Below are positions 54,289-64,000 of a stretch of DNA of 64,000 bases, piece after piece (within the stretch, counting starts at the first letter, position 1; each line of letters starts with the position of its first letter). Made by a program: the position numbers and the translations under genes. Location: the NCBI RefSeq assembly GCF_002929375.1, contig NZ_PJIP01000004.1, positions 186,001 to 250,000 on the forward strand. The letters are read 5' to 3'. Below the pieces are notes generated by a model. That model was not told the origin of the DNA and searched no databases. It saw only the letters and a list, made by a program, of their open reading frames with translations. The DNA is from Arthrobacter sp. DWC3. Lineage in GTDB: Bacteria > Actinomycetota > Actinomycetes > Actinomycetales > Micrococcaceae.

Positions 54289-54899
54289 CGGACACCATCC
54301 GCCTCGACACCATCGGGGCCGCCGTCGCCGCCCTCGCCGCCGGCCGGGCCGTCGTCGTCGTCGACGACGAGGACCGCGAGAACGAGGGCGACATCGTCTT
54401 CGCCGCCGAGGACGCCACGCCGGAACTCGTGGGCTGGACGGTGCGCTGGACCTCGGGCGTGCTGTGCGTGCCGCTGCGCGCGCTCGACGCCGACCGCCTC
54501 CTCCTGCCGCCCATGACGGCGGTCAACGAGGACGCCAAGGGCACCGCCTACACCGTCTCGTGCGACGCGGCGGACGGCGTCAGCACCGGGATCAGTGCCG
54601 CCGACCGCGCGAGGACCGCCCGCGTCCTCGCCGATCCCGCGAGCGCCCCGCGGGACCTCACCCGCCCCGGCCACGTCTTCCCCCTGCGCGCCGCACCGGG
54701 CGGCGTGCGCGAACGGCCCGGACACACCGAGGCCGGCGTGGAGCTCAGTGTCCTCGCGGGCAAGCGGCCCGCCGCCGTCATCGCCGAACTCGTGCACGAC
54801 GACGGCGGCATGATGCGCCTGCCCGCGCTGCGGCGGTTCGCCGACGAGCACGGCATCCCGCTGGTCTCCATCGAGGACCTCGTCGCCCACCTGGCCTAG
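54285..54899 (+). CDS. ribB: 3,4-dihydroxy-2-butanone 4-phosphate synthase, stand-alone
   Basis: 204 residues from a GTG at 54285. The whole DHBP synthase domain is present: [20 protein letters not shown] with the catalytic acidic loop, [27 protein letters not shown] and [24 protein letters not shown]. The chain stops at the domain end ([10 protein letters not shown]), so the GTP cyclohydrolase II domain usually fused as RibBA in actinobacteria is absent, and no ribA is found elsewhere in this window. It supplies the four-carbon unit for lumazine formation by RibH, whose gene follows 48 bp downstream. Confidence 0.95.
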   Translation: MTDTIRLDTIGAAVAALAAGRAVVVVDDEDRENEGDIVFAAEDATPELVGWTVRWTSGVLCVPLRALDADRLLLPPMTAVNEDAKGTAYTVSCDAADGVSTGISAADRARTARVLADPASAPRDLTRPGHVFPLRAAPGGVRERPGHTEAGVELSVLAGKRPAAVIAELVHDDGGMMRLPALRRFADEHGIPLVSIEDLVAHLA

Positions 54900-55428
<529 letters not shown>

Positions 55429-55430
<2 letters not shown>

Positions 55431-55480
55431 CTCCGGAGCGCAGGTGTGGCGGGTCGGCGCGCGCTACACCCGCCGGAGCT
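55429..55480 (+). terminator. Probable terminator of the rib operon
   Basis: Outer arms AGCTCCGG/CCGGAGCT and inner arms GGCGGGT/ACCCGCC form a nested stem that begins at the ribH stop codon. Confidence 0.55.
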
Positions 55481-55588
55481 GCACGACGGGCGCCGGCGCG
55501 GCACTTCACGCGACCCGAGGCCCGGCCCGGATCCGGAGGCGTCCGTCACACGGCAGCCGCCGCGGGACGGAGCGGTCCGGCGAGCCGA

Positions 55589-55594
55589 TAGCCT
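55589..55594 (+). promoter_or_regulatory. -10 box (TAGCCT) before hisE
   Basis: TAGCCT lies 7 nt before the hisE GTG at 55602, so the transcript may start at the start codon. AGGGGA in the gap could also act as a ribosome site. Confidence 0.5.
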
Positions 55595-55601
55595 AGGGGA
55601 T

Positions 55602-55865
55602 GTGAAAACCTTTGATTCCCTGTTCGAGGAACTCAGCGCGAAGGCCGCCGAGCGCCCCGCCGGCTCGCGGACCGTCGCCGAGCTCGACTCCGGCGTGCAC
55701 GGCATCGGCAAGAAGGTGGTCGAGGAGGCCGCAGAGGTCTGGATGGCCGCGGAGTACGAGTCCCTGAAGGACGCCGCCGAGGAGATCTCACAGCTGCTCT
55801 ACCACCTGCAGGTCCTCATGCTCGCGAAGGGACTCACCCTGGAGGACGTCTACAAGCATCTGTAG
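55602..55865 (+). CDS. hisE: Phosphoribosyl-ATP diphosphatase
   Basis: 87 residues, the size of a stand-alone HisE. All-alpha MazG-like fold with [34 protein letters not shown] and [13 protein letters not shown]; the E-E-x-x-E pattern in VVEEAAEVW binds magnesium. It hydrolyses PR-ATP to PR-AMP, step two of histidine synthesis. The GTG at 55602 is used; an ATG two bases earlier is out of frame. hisG starts 63 bp later. Confidence 0.93.
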   Translation: MKTFDSLFEELSAKAAERPAGSRTVAELDSGVHGIGKKVVEEAAEVWMAAEYESLKDAAEEISQLLYHLQVLMLAKGLTLEDVYKHL

Positions 55866-55928
55866 CCGCGCCGGCGTCCCGCCCGCGGCCCTGCTTGCCC
55901 CCTGAACCTCCCCTCCCCAAGGATCCCC

Positions 55929-56774
55929 ATGCTCCGTGTTGCAGTCCCCAACAAGGGCGCCCTCTCCGAGGCCGCTTCCGCCATGCTCGCCGAAGCCGGC
56001 TACCGCCAGCGCCGCGACCCGCGCGAGCTCGTGCTCGTCGACCCCGAGAACGAGATCGAGTTCTTCTTCCTCCGCCCCCGCGACATCGCGGTGTACGTGG
56101 GCTCGGGCACGCTGGACGTCGGCATCACCGGCCGCGACCTCTTCCTCGACGCGCAGGTGAAGGCCGAGGAGCTCATGCAGCTCGGCTTCGGCGCCTCCAC
56201 CTTCCGGTTCGCCGGTCCCGTCGGTGACTTCTCCTCGGTGGACGAGCTCGAGGGTCGCCGGCTCGCCACGAGCTACGAGGGACTGCTCAACGACTACCTC
56301 GCCGCGCGCGGCATCACGGCCTCCGTGGTCCGGCTCGACGGCGCCGTCGAGTCCTCCGTGCGCCTCGGGGTCGCCGACGCGATCGCCGACGTGGTCGAGA
56401 CCGGCAACACGCTGCGCGCAGCCGGCATGGAGATCTTCGGCGAGCCCATCCTGCAGAGCGAGGCCGTGCTCATCGGCCGGTCCGGCGTCGACGCGCCCGC
56501 GGGCCTCGACGTGCTGCTGCGGCGCCTGCAGGGCGTCCTCGTGGCACGCCAGTACGTGATGATGGACTACGACATCCGCACGGACCTCGTGGACCGGGCC
56601 GCAGCACTCACGCCCGGGCTCGAGTCGCCGACCATCTCCCCGCTGCGCGACTCCGACTGGGTGGCCGTCCGCGCGATGGTCAAGCGAAACCGGACCAACC
56701 GCATCATGGACGAGCTGTACGACCTCGGCGCGCGCGCCATCCTCGTCAGCACCATCCACGCCTGCCGGATCTAG
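55929..56774 (+). CDS. hisG: ATP phosphoribosyltransferase, long form
   Basis: 281 residues, the long HisG with a C-terminal regulatory domain that binds histidine, so no HisZ is needed. [45 protein letters not shown] and the phosphoribosyl loop around [17 protein letters not shown] are diagnostic; the C-terminal ~75 residues form the ACT-like feedback domain. It commits ATP and PRPP to the histidine pathway. hisF follows after 8 bp. Confidence 0.96.
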   Translation: MLRVAVPNKGALSEAASAMLAEAGYRQRRDPRELVLVDPENEIEFFFLRPRDIAVYVGSGTLDVGITGRDLFLDAQVKAEELMQLGFGASTFRFAGPVGDFSSVDELEGRRLATSYEGLLNDYLAARGITASVVRLDGAVESSVRLGVADAIADVVETGNTLRAAGMEIFGEPILQSEAVLIGRSGVDAPAGLDVLLRRLQGVLVARQYVMMDYDIRTDLVDRAAALTPGLESPTISPLRDSDWVAVRAMVKRNRTNRIMDELYDLGARAILVSTIHACRI

Positions 56775-56782
56775 GGACAGCC

Positions 56783-57553
56783 ATGACCGTCGCCATCCGT
56801 GTCATCCCCTGCCTCGACGTCGACGCCGGCCGCGTGGTCAAGGGCGTCAACTTCGCGGACCTCCGCGACGCCGGCGACCCGGTGGAGCTCGCGCACCGCT
56901 ACGACCGCGCGGGCGCCGACGAGCTGACGTTCCTCGACGTCACCGCCTCGTCCGGGAACCGGGAGACCACCTTCGACGTCGTCGCCCGGACCGCCGAGGA
57001 GGTCTTCATCCCCCTGACGGTGGGCGGGGGTGTCCGCGAGATCTCCGACGTCGACCGCCTCCTGCGCCACGGCGCGGACAAGGCGTCCATCAACACGGCC
57101 GCCGTCGCGCGCCCGTCCGTCATCGACGAGATCACCGCGCACTTCGGGGCGCAGGTCCTCGTGCTGTCCCTCGACGCGCGCCGCACGCGGGACGCGAGTA
57201 CGCCGTCGGGCTTCGAGGTCACCACGTACGGAGGCCGCAAGGGCACCGGGATCGACGCCGTCGCCTGGGCGAGGGAGGCCGCGGACCGGGGCGTGGGGGA
57301 GATCCTGCTCAACTCGATCGACGCCGACGGCACGAAGGAGGGCTTCGACCTCGAGCTCATCCGGGCCGTGCGCGCCGCGGTGGGCGTGCCGCTCATCGCC
57401 TCGGGCGGTGCCGGAACGCCGGAGCACTTCCCGCCGGCGGTGCAGGCGGGGGCCGACGCCGTGCTCGCGGCGTCCGTCTTCCACTTCGGGCCGGTCGACG
57501 CGATCGCCCAGGTCAAGACGGCCATCCGCGAGGCGGGTTTCCCCGTCCGCTAG
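56783..57553 (+). CDS. hisF: Imidazole glycerol phosphate synthase, cyclase subunit
   Basis: 256 residues, a complete (beta/alpha)8 barrel. The catalytic aspartates are in [18 protein letters not shown] and [13 protein letters not shown]; phosphate loops are [12 protein letters not shown] and [11 protein letters not shown]. With HisH (not in this window) it forms the imidazole ring from PRFAR and ammonia. Its stop codon is part of a palindrome shared with the convergent TIGR03085 gene. Confidence 0.96.
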   Translation: MTVAIRVIPCLDVDAGRVVKGVNFADLRDAGDPVELAHRYDRAGADELTFLDVTASSGNRETTFDVVARTAEEVFIPLTVGGGVREISDVDRLLRHGADKASINTAAVARPSVIDEITAHFGAQVLVLSLDARRTRDASTPSGFEVTTYGGRKGTGIDAVAWAREAADRGVGEILLNSIDADGTKEGFDLELIRAVRAAVGVPLIASGGAGTPEHFPPAVQAGADAVLAASVFHFGPVDAIAQVKTAIREAGFPVR

Positions 57554-57577
57554 TCCTGTCCGGGACCGGGAGGACTA
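57551..57577. terminator. Bidirectional terminator spanning two stop codons
   Basis: TAGTCCT...AGGACTA: the first three bases are the hisF stop and the last three are the stop of the leftward TIGR03085 gene, so the stem is built from both gene ends. The inner GC-rich part pairs with a bulge. Confidence 0.6.
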
Positions 57578-58222
57578 CAGTCCGACGTCGGCGCTCTCGA
57601 GCAGCGCGACGGCGTCCGGCTGGCCCTCGAACGTGACCAGGGCCTGGCTCCGGCGCCCGTGGGCGTGCAGCAGCAGCTCTCCGGGATCGCCGACGATCGC
57701 CACCGAGACGGGAGCTCGCTTCGCGACGTGCCGCGGGCCGTCCGGCCTCACCAGCACGACGCCGAGGTCCACACCGCGGTACAGGATGGCCGCCCGCTTG
57801 ACGAGCTCCTCCCAGAGGGCGTTCGCGTAGTCCTCGTCCAGCGCACGCGGCGCCCAGCGGCTGGTCGCCCGGCGGACGTCCTCCGTGTGGACGAAGTACT
57901 CGATGAGATTGGCGCTCTTGTCGATCGTGTTGATGCGCATCGGCGACAGCGCCGGAGGACCGGCCAGGAAGCGGTTCACCAGGGCCTCGTACCCCGCGGG
58001 TGACGCCGCGCGCTCCGCGGTCTCCCTGATGGCTCGCTCCGTGACGGACGCGAACCTCCGCACCACCATCCCGAGGCCCAGCGAGGGCTTGTGCTCCCGC
58101 AGGTACAGGTGCGCGGCGAGGTCGCGGGTCTGCCACCCCTCGCACAGCGTGGGGGCGTCGGGGCCGGCTGCCAGGAGCGTCTCGGCCAGGACCTCGCGGG
58201 ACGGTGTTACGTAGTGCGTCAC
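57575..58222 (-). CDS. TIGR03085-family protein (DinB/mycothiol-isomerase-like)
   Basis: 215 residues from a GTG at 58222. It begins VTPSREVLAETLLAAGPDAPTLCEGWQTRDLAAHLYLREH, the actinobacterial TIGR03085 pattern in which the H of DLAAHL(Y) and H in the FVHTEDVRRA segment would bind a metal as in mycothiol-dependent DinB-like proteins. The C-terminal ~75 residues (APVSVAIVGDPGELLLHAHGR) form the sterol-carrier-like domain often attached. Function unproven; probably mycothiol-linked detoxification. It interrupts the his-trp block on the opposite strand and appears leaderless. Confidence 0.8.
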   Translation of the reverse strand: MTHYVTPSREVLAETLLAAGPDAPTLCEGWQTRDLAAHLYLREHKPSLGLGMVVRRFASVTERAIRETAERAASPAGYEALVNRFLAGPPALSPMRINTIDKSANLIEYFVHTEDVRRATSRWAPRALDEDYANALWEELVKRAAILYRGVDLGVVLVRPDGPRHVAKRAPVSVAIVGDPGELLLHAHGRRSQALVTFEGQPDAVALLESADVGL

Positions 58223-58228
58223 TGCTGC

Positions 58229-58234
58229 AAAGTA
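58229..58234 (-). promoter_or_regulatory. -10 box (TACTTT) before the TIGR03085 gene
   Basis: On the leftward strand TACTTT lies 6 nt (GCAGCA) before the GTG. There is no Shine-Dalgarno sequence, so the transcript is probably leaderless. Confidence 0.55.
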
Positions 58235-58288
58235 GCACGCCGTGCGTGCGCGGGGGCAGGCGCGGGAGCAGGCGCGGGGGGACCGCAC

Positions 58289-58294
58289 TAGAAT
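58289..58294 (+). promoter_or_regulatory. -10 box (TAGAAT) before hisI
   Basis: TAGAAT lies 7 nt before the hisI ATG at 58302. It is the probable promoter of the hisI-trp operon. Confidence 0.55.
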
Positions 58295-58301
58295 CAGGGG
58301 G

Positions 58302-58742
58302 ATGCCCCCCTCCACCCCCGCCCCCGCCGTGTCCGGATCCTCCTCTGCCCAGCAGCACGACGGGGAGGGTCCGGTCCTCGATCCGGCCGTCGCCGCCGCG
58401 CTGAAGAAGGACGACGCCGGCCTCGTGGCCGCCGTCGTGCAGCAGTACGACACCCTCGAGGTGCTCATGCTCGGCTGGATGGACGAGGAGGCCCTCCGGC
58501 GCACCCTGACGAGCGGCCGCGTGACGTTCTACTCGCGGTCCCGGGCCGAGTACTGGCGCAAGGGCGACACCTCCGGCCACCGCCAGTGGGTCAAGGGCGT
58601 GGCCCTCGACTGCGACGGCGACGCCCTGCTGGTCACGGTCGACCAGGAAGGCGCCGCGTGCCACACCGGCACCAGGACCTGCTTCGACGGACGCGCCCTC
58701 GACGCCATGACCGCCGACCGCCCCGACCCCGAAGGATCCTGA
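58302..58742 (+). CDS. hisI: Phosphoribosyl-AMP cyclohydrolase
   Basis: 146 residues from the ATG at 58302. [44 protein letters not shown] and [16 protein letters not shown] (zinc cysteines) are the PRA-CH signatures. It opens the purine ring of PR-AMP, step three of histidine synthesis. The first ~45 residues are a low-complexity extension. trpE begins 5 bp after its stop, so this his gene leads the trp operon. Confidence 0.95.
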   Translation: MPPSTPAPAVSGSSSAQQHDGEGPVLDPAVAAALKKDDAGLVAAVVQQYDTLEVLMLGWMDEEALRRTLTSGRVTFYSRSRAEYWRKGDTSGHRQWVKGVALDCDGDALLVTVDQEGAACHTGTRTCFDGRALDAMTADRPDPEGS

Positions 58743-58747
58743 CCCCT

Positions 58748-60301
58748 ATGCAGCAGCTGGGCACCATCAGCCCCACCCTCGAGGAGTTCCGCGCCCTGGC
58801 CGAGGCCCGCCGCGTGGTGCCCGTGCACCTGAAGGTCCTCGCGGACGCGCACACGCCCATCGGCATCTACCGCAAGCTCGCCGCCGGGCAGCCCGGCACG
58901 TTCCTCATGGAGTCCGCGGCGGTGGGCGGCGTGTGGTCGCGCTACTCCTTCATCGGCTCGCACTCCCGCGCCACCCTCACCACGCGCGACGGCGAGGCGC
59001 ACTGGCTCGGCGAACCGCCCGCCGGCGTCCCCGCGGGCGGCGACCCCGTGGAGGCCCTGCGCCTCACGGTCGAGGCGCTCCGCACCGAACGGTTCGAGGA
59101 CCTGCCCCCGTTCACCTCCGGCATGGTCGGGTTCGTGGGCTGGGAGGCCGTGCGGCACTGGGAGCGGCTGACGAGCCCGCCCGAGGACGACCTCCTGCTG
59201 CCCGAGCTCGCGATGTGCCTCGTCTCGGACCTCGCCATCCACGACAACTCGGAGGGCTCCCTCACGCTGGTGGCCAACGCGATCAACTTCGACGGCACCG
59301 ACGAGCGCGTCGACGAGGCATGGCACGACGCCGTCGCCCGCGTGCGTGCGATGCTCGCCAAGCTCGTGGCACCCGCCGAACTCGCCGTGTCGGTGATGGC
59401 GAAGGACGCACCGTCCGCCGAGCGCTCGATGGACCGGGTGCGGGAATCCTGGTTCGAGCCCGAGTACCTGCAGGCGATCGAGCGCGGCAAGCGGGCCATC
59501 GTGGACGGCGACGTCTTCCAGGTGGTCATCAGCCGCCGCTTCGAGATCGAGTGCGACGCCTCCGCCCTGGACGTGTACCGGATCCTCCGCACCACCAATC
59601 CGAGCCCCTACATGTACCTCTTCAGCCTCGAGGACGCCGAGGGCCGCGGCTACTCCATCGTGGGCAGCTCGCCCGAGGCCCTCGTGACGGTCACGGGCGA
59701 CGAGGTCATCACGCACCCGATCGCCGGCTCGCGGCCGCGCGGGCGGACCACCGAGGAGGACCGCGACCTCGCCGTCGAGCTCCGCGCGGACACGAAGGAG
59801 AAGGCCGAGCACCTCATGCTCGTCGATCTGGCCCGCAACGACCTCTCCAAGGTGTGCCTGCCGGGCAGCGTGGACGTCACGCAGTTCATGGAGGTGGAGA
59901 AGTTCAGCCACATCATGCACCTGGTGTCCACGGTGGTCGGCCGGCTCTCACCTGAGAAGACCGCCTACGACGTCCTCGCCGCGACCTTCCCCGCGGGCAC
60001 CCTGTCCGGAGCCCCGAAGCCCCGCGCGCTCCGCCTCATCGACGAGGTGGAGCCGCACCGCCGGGGGATCTACGGCGGCGTGGTCGGCTACCTCGACTTC
60101 GCCGGTGACATGGACATGGCCATCGCCATCCGCTCGGCCCTGCTGCGCGACGGCAAGGCGTACGTGCAGTCCGGCGGCGGGATCGTCGCCGACTCCGTGC
60201 TCGAGGCGGAGGCCCTGGAGACGGTCAACAAGGCTGCGGCGCCCCTCCGCGCCGCCCTGACCGCGGCCGGGCTGCGCACCGCGACGGCGGACCTGCCGTG
60301 A
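58748..60301 (+). CDS. trpE: Anthranilate synthase component I
   Basis: 517 residues from the ATG at 58748. The tryptophan feedback site is in TFLMESAAVGGVWSRYSFIG; the chorismate-binding core includes GDVFQVVISRRFE, TNPSPYMYLFSLED, GSSPEALV, HPIAGSRPRGRT, LMLVDLARNDLSKV and FPAGTLSGAPKPRALRLID. It forms anthranilate from chorismate with glutamine amidotransferase TrpG (not in this window). It is followed by an overlapping membrane protein gene. No leader peptide or attenuator is visible because it is embedded after hisI. Confidence 0.97.
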   Translation: MQQLGTISPTLEEFRALAEARRVVPVHLKVLADAHTPIGIYRKLAAGQPGTFLMESAAVGGVWSRYSFIGSHSRATLTTRDGEAHWLGEPPAGVPAGGDPVEALRLTVEALRTERFEDLPPFTSGMVGFVGWEAVRHWERLTSPPEDDLLLPELAMCLVSDLAIHDNSEGSLTLVANAINFDGTDERVDEAWHDAVARVRAMLAKLVAPAELAVSVMAKDAPSAERSMDRVRESWFEPEYLQAIERGKRAIVDGDVFQVVISRRFEIECDASALDVYRILRTTNPSPYMYLFSLEDAEGRGYSIVGSSPEALVTVTGDEVITHPIAGSRPRGRTTEEDRDLAVELRADTKEKAEHLMLVDLARNDLSKVCLPGSVDVTQFMEVEKFSHIMHLVSTVVGRLSPEKTAYDVLAATFPAGTLSGAPKPRALRLIDEVEPHRRGIYGGVVGYLDFAGDMDMAIAIRSALLRDGKAYVQSGGGIVADSVLEAEALETVNKAAAPLRAALTAAGLRTATADLP

Positions 60302-61218
60302 GCGCCGGACGTCCCGCCTCCGGCCGGTTCACGCGGCGCGGCACCGTGGTGATGGGGATCGTGGTCCTGGCGCTGCTCGCCTTCGGGTCCACGACGCAGA
60401 CCTGGCTCACCGTCCGCCTGCCCCAGGAGGCGGTGCAGACACCCGACCTCACCGTCCCCGGGAGCGACGCCGCCACGCCCGTGACGGCGTTCGCGCTCGT
60501 CGCCCTCGCCGCGGCCCTCGCCGTGTCCATCGCGGGGCGCGTGGCCCGCTGGATCATCGCGGTCATCCTCGTGCTGTCCGGCGTCGGCATCGCGCTGTCC
60601 AGCGCCGCCGTCGCCCTCGACCCGGCCACCACGGCGGAACCCGCCATCGGCACGGCGATCGGGGTCAGCGGCTCGGCCGGCGCGGACGCGACGGCCGGCG
60701 CGATGCCCTGGCTCGCGGCGGCGGCCGGTGTGCTGCTGGTCCTCGCGGCGGCCTGGGTGGTCCTGGCCGGCAGGACCTGGGGCGTGAACCGGCGGTACGA
60801 CGCCGGCGCCGCCCGCGGCATCCACGCGCCGGCGGGCACCCTGCAGCCCGGCGCACCCGCGCCGTCGACCGGGGACGTGGCCCCCGGCGTCGTCCCCCAG
60901 GCCGAGCGCCCTCGGGAGGACGGCGGTGCGGAGGGTGCTCCCGCTGCGACGCGCGGGCACGCGGACGCCGGACCGCTCGCCGCCACCGGATCGTCCGGGG
61001 CGACGGCCGCGGTCCCCGCGACCTCCGACGGCCCTGACGCCACCGACCGGGCCGACGCAACCGACGCCGCCGACCCGGCCGACCCAACCGACGCCGCCGA
61101 CCCAACCGACGCCGCGCCCGCCGACGGCCGGGCCCCGCGCCCCCGTCGCCCGAGCGCCCACGCCGACGAGATCGACAGCTGGGACGAGCTCTCCCGCGGG
61201 AACGACCCGACCGGCTGA
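60298..61218 (+). CDS. Trp operon-associated membrane protein (TIGR02234 family)
   Basis: 306 residues from a GTG at 60298 that overlaps the trpE stop by 4 bp. Four membrane helices: VVMGIVVLALLAFGSTTQTWL, VTAFALVALAAALAVSIAG, WIIAVILVLSGVGIALSS and PWLAAAAGVLLVLAAAWVVLA, the TIGR02234 pattern found between trpE and trpC in actinobacteria. The C-terminal ~120 residues are an acidic Ala/Asp/Pro low-complexity tail containing a repeated T-D-A-A-D-P unit. Role unknown; possibly related to tryptophan metabolism or transport. Confidence 0.88.
   Translation: MSAGRPASGRFTRRGTVVMGIVVLALLAFGSTTQTWLTVRLPQEAVQTPDLTVPGSDAATPVTAFALVALAAALAVSIAGRVARWIIAVILVLSGVGIALSSAAVALDPATTAEPAIGTAIGVSGSAGADATAGAMPWLAAAAGVLLVLAAAWVVLAGRTWGVNRRYDAGAARGIHAPAGTLQPGAPAPSTGDVAPGVVPQAERPREDGGAEGAPAATRGHADAGPLAATGSSGATAAVPATSDGPDATDRADATDAADPADPTDAADPTDAAPADGRAPRPRRPSAHADEIDSWDELSRGNDPTG
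61047..61119. repeat. Imperfect 18-bp repeats in the TIGR02234 gene
   Basis: Two near-identical CCCAACCGACGCCGCCGA units (61083-61118), preceded by degenerate copies, coding a Pro-Thr-Asp-Ala-Ala-Asp repeat. Confidence 0.65.
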
Positions 61219-61224
61219 CCCGCG

Positions 61225-61263
61225 ACCCGTCACACTCACCCGCTACCCGTCACACTCACCCGC
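61225..61263. repeat. 19-bp direct repeat between trp-associated genes
   Basis: ACCCGTCACACTCACCCGC occurs twice with a 20-bp period directly after the TIGR02234 stop. It is non-coding, and the gap to the next gene is ~190 bp. Confidence 0.85.
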
Positions 61264-61411
61264 GGCCCGTCCGCGCCGAACGCACCCCGCTCCGCCACCC
61301 GGTACGCCTGTCCACGCCGCCGGAACCAGCTGCCCGCGCGGCCGTCCCCGTTCCGCCACGGCGACCCATCGATGGCAGAATGGGACCAGACCCGTTCGAA
61401 GGAGATTTCCC

Positions 61412-61717
61412 ATGGCATCCGAGACCCGCGCCTCCGCTACCCGCAACACCCCCGCGAACCACGCCCAGATGGGCGACGAGACGATCGGTCACGGCAACAG
61501 CCCCGCCGCCTGGACCTGCGTGCTCATCATGCTGGCCGGCGCGGCCGTGGCCTCCTTCGCCTTCATCCTGGCCAGCACCGAGGGCAACAAGGACTTCGGC
61601 ACCCTGCTGTTCTGGGCCGGCATCGGCGTCATGTTCATCGGCCTGATCGTCGGCTTCATCCTGCGCAAGATCGGCTACGGCGTGGGCGGATCGAAGCTCA
61701 AGAACCACGGCCACTAG
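61412..61717 (+). CDS. HGxxPAAW motif membrane protein
   Basis: 101 residues. The motif HGNSPAAW (residues ~27-34) immediately precedes two membrane helices (CVLIMLAGAAVASFAFILA and LLFWAGIGVMFIGLIVGFIL), and the chain ends in a basic GGSKLKNHGH tail. This small family is confined to actinobacteria and sits before trpC. Function unknown. The ATG at 61412 follows AAGGAG, and its stop abuts the trpC ATG with no gap. Confidence 0.9.
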   Translation: MASETRASATRNTPANHAQMGDETIGHGNSPAAWTCVLIMLAGAAVASFAFILASTEGNKDFGTLLFWAGIGVMFIGLIVGFILRKIGYGVGGSKLKNHGH

Positions 61718-62542
61718 ATGACGGTCCTCGACGACATCATCGGGGGCGTCCGTGAGGACCTCGCGGACCGCCGCCGCGCGCGGCCCCTCGAGGACGTGCA
61801 GGCAGCAGCCCTCGCAGCACCCGGCCCGGTCGACGCCTTCGCGGCACTCGGCGCCGGGCACGGCGGGAGCGTCGCCGTCATCGCGGAGGTCAAGCGCAGC
61901 AGCCCGTCCAAGGGCGCCCTGGCGGACATCGCCGACCCCGCAGCCCTCGCCGCGTCCTACGAACGCGGTGGCGCAGCCGTCATCTCCGTGCTCACGGAGG
62001 AACGACGCTTCGGCGGCTCGCTCGCGGACCTCGACGCCGTGCGTGCCGCCGTGGGCCTGCCCGTGCTGCGCAAGGACTTCACCGTGGACGAGTACCAGAT
62101 CTGGGAGGCCCGCGCCCACGGCGCCGACGTCGTCCTCCTGATCGTCGCCGCCCTCTCCGACGAGGAGCTCGCCTCCTTTCTCGCCCTGACGCACCGGCTC
62201 GGCATGAACGCGATCGTCGAGACGCACACGGAGGAGGAGGTGCGCCGCGCCGTCGCCGCCGGAGCCGCCATCATCGGCGTCAACGTCCGCAACCTGAAGA
62301 CCCTCGAGATCGACCGGGACGTCTTCGGCCGGCTGGCGCACCTCGTCCCGACCGGCACCGTGATCATCGCCGAGTCCGGCGTGCGCGACGCCGACGACGT
62401 CGCAGGGTACGCCGCGAGCGGCGCGCACTCCGTCCTCGTGGGGGAGGCGCTCGTCCGCCACAGCGATCCCGCCGCCACGATCGGCGCCTTCCGGCAGGCG
62501 GGCAGCGCGGCATGGGACGCCGGCGTGGCGGCCCGCGGCTGA
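61718..62542 (+). CDS. trpC: Indole-3-glycerol phosphate synthase
   Basis: 274 residues, a single-domain (beta/alpha)8 barrel not fused to Trp[22 protein letters not shown] holds the catalytic lysine and substrate loop; [36 protein letters not shown] and [15 protein letters not shown] follow, with [13 protein letters not shown] near the end. It makes the indole ring in tryptophan synthesis. It starts directly at the stop of the HGxxPAAW gene, and trpB follows after ~125 bp. Confidence 0.97.
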   Translation: MTVLDDIIGGVREDLADRRRARPLEDVQAAALAAPGPVDAFAALGAGHGGSVAVIAEVKRSSPSKGALADIADPAALAASYERGGAAVISVLTEERRFGGSLADLDAVRAAVGLPVLRKDFTVDEYQIWEARAHGADVVLLIVAALSDEELASFLALTHRLGMNAIVETHTEEEVRRAVAAGAAIIGVNVRNLKTLEIDRDVFGRLAHLVPTGTVIIAESGVRDADDVAGYAASGAHSVLVGEALVRHSDPAATIGAFRQAGSAAWDAGVAARG

Positions 62543-62666
62543 CAGGCCCCTCCGCGGCCCGGCAGGGGCACGCGACAGCAGGACGGGCCGGAAGCCACCG
62601 GCCCACGAGGCATCAGGACGGCACCGCCGCCCGGACCAGGACCAACAGGACAGGAACGCTGAAGCC

Positions 62667-64000
<1,334 letters not shown>

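Noticed and set aside
62585-62604. Hairpin between trpC and trpB as a tryptophan attenuator
   Set aside because: Only a 7-bp stem, no leader peptide with Trp codons and no alternative pairing partner; at most a weak pause.

Overview
The window is ordinary chromosomal DNA of a high-GC Gram-positive actinobacterium, most likely Micrococcaceae (Arthrobacter-like). Supporting evidence: strong GC bias at third codon positions; many GTG starts; mycothiol-dependent enzymes (S-(hydroxymethyl)mycothiol dehydrogenase, mycoredoxin); actinobacterial markers (TIGR02234 and HGxxPAAW membrane proteins inside the trp operon, a TIGR03085 protein, a PgsA-type phosphatidylinositol phosphate synthase, RibM); and the gene orders thrS-HIT-pgsA, pdxT-yebC-ruvCAB-yajC-secDF-rel, and ribMDEBH-his-trp. 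I see no rRNA or tRNA gene, insertion sequence, prophage or CRISPR array. About 60 intact or window-truncated genes are supported, plus three broken or decayed genes.

Layout. 0-18 kb is a mixed accessory-like stretch: an MFS transporter cut by the window edge, a GAF-ANTAR antiterminator, RNase Z, a YtrA-type regulator with its ABC transporter and an AlkD-like protein, a glycosyltransferase, a zinc metallopeptidase, a cysteine-rich pentapeptide-repeat protein, a DUF2231-Rieske fusion, a drug exporter, a thioesterase, an aldo/keto reductase, a hydrolase with an apparent frameshift, a lipoate ligase-like protein and a mycothiol/formaldehyde cluster. 18-22 kb carries chorismate mutase and the overlapping genes thrS-HIT-pgsA. 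22-33.4 kb is again variable: an orphan sigma factor, pdxS, a MerR regulator beside a decayed DUF664 gene, a GNAT protein, an M3 peptidase, a secreted hydrolase, a decayed lipoprotein gene, a glyoxalase-fold protein and the MurT/GatD lipid II amidase. 33.4-51.5 kb is core: pdxT, yebC, ruvC, ruvAB behind an SOS box, yajC-secDF, bifunctional rel, an AbiEi-like orphan, a DUF349 protein, hisS, an APC permease and aspS. 51.5-64 kb is biosynthetic: an FMN riboswitch driving ribM-ribD-ribE-ribB-ribH, then hisE-hisG-hisF, hisI, and trpE through a partial trpB.

How the parts fit together. The rib operon is feedback-controlled by FMN. The his and trp genes form one long co-directional block interrupted only by a divergent TIGR03085 gene. 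pdxS and pdxT together make pyridoxal 5'-phosphate but lie about 9 kb apart. ruvC, ruvA and ruvB form the Holliday-junction resolvasome, with ruvAB probably LexA-controlled. Several starts (lipoate ligase, chorismate mutase, pdxT, hisE, hisI, TIGR03085) sit 6-7 nt after a TANNNT box, the spacing expected for leaderless transcripts. I did not find a convincing wholly new multi-gene system. The most unusual items are the Cys8 pentapeptide-repeat protein, the AlkD-like protein without its C-terminal tryptophan helix in a YtrA/ABC operon, the orphan AbiEi-like protein, the stand-alone ribB, the interruption after pgsA, and the three frameshifted or decayed genes.
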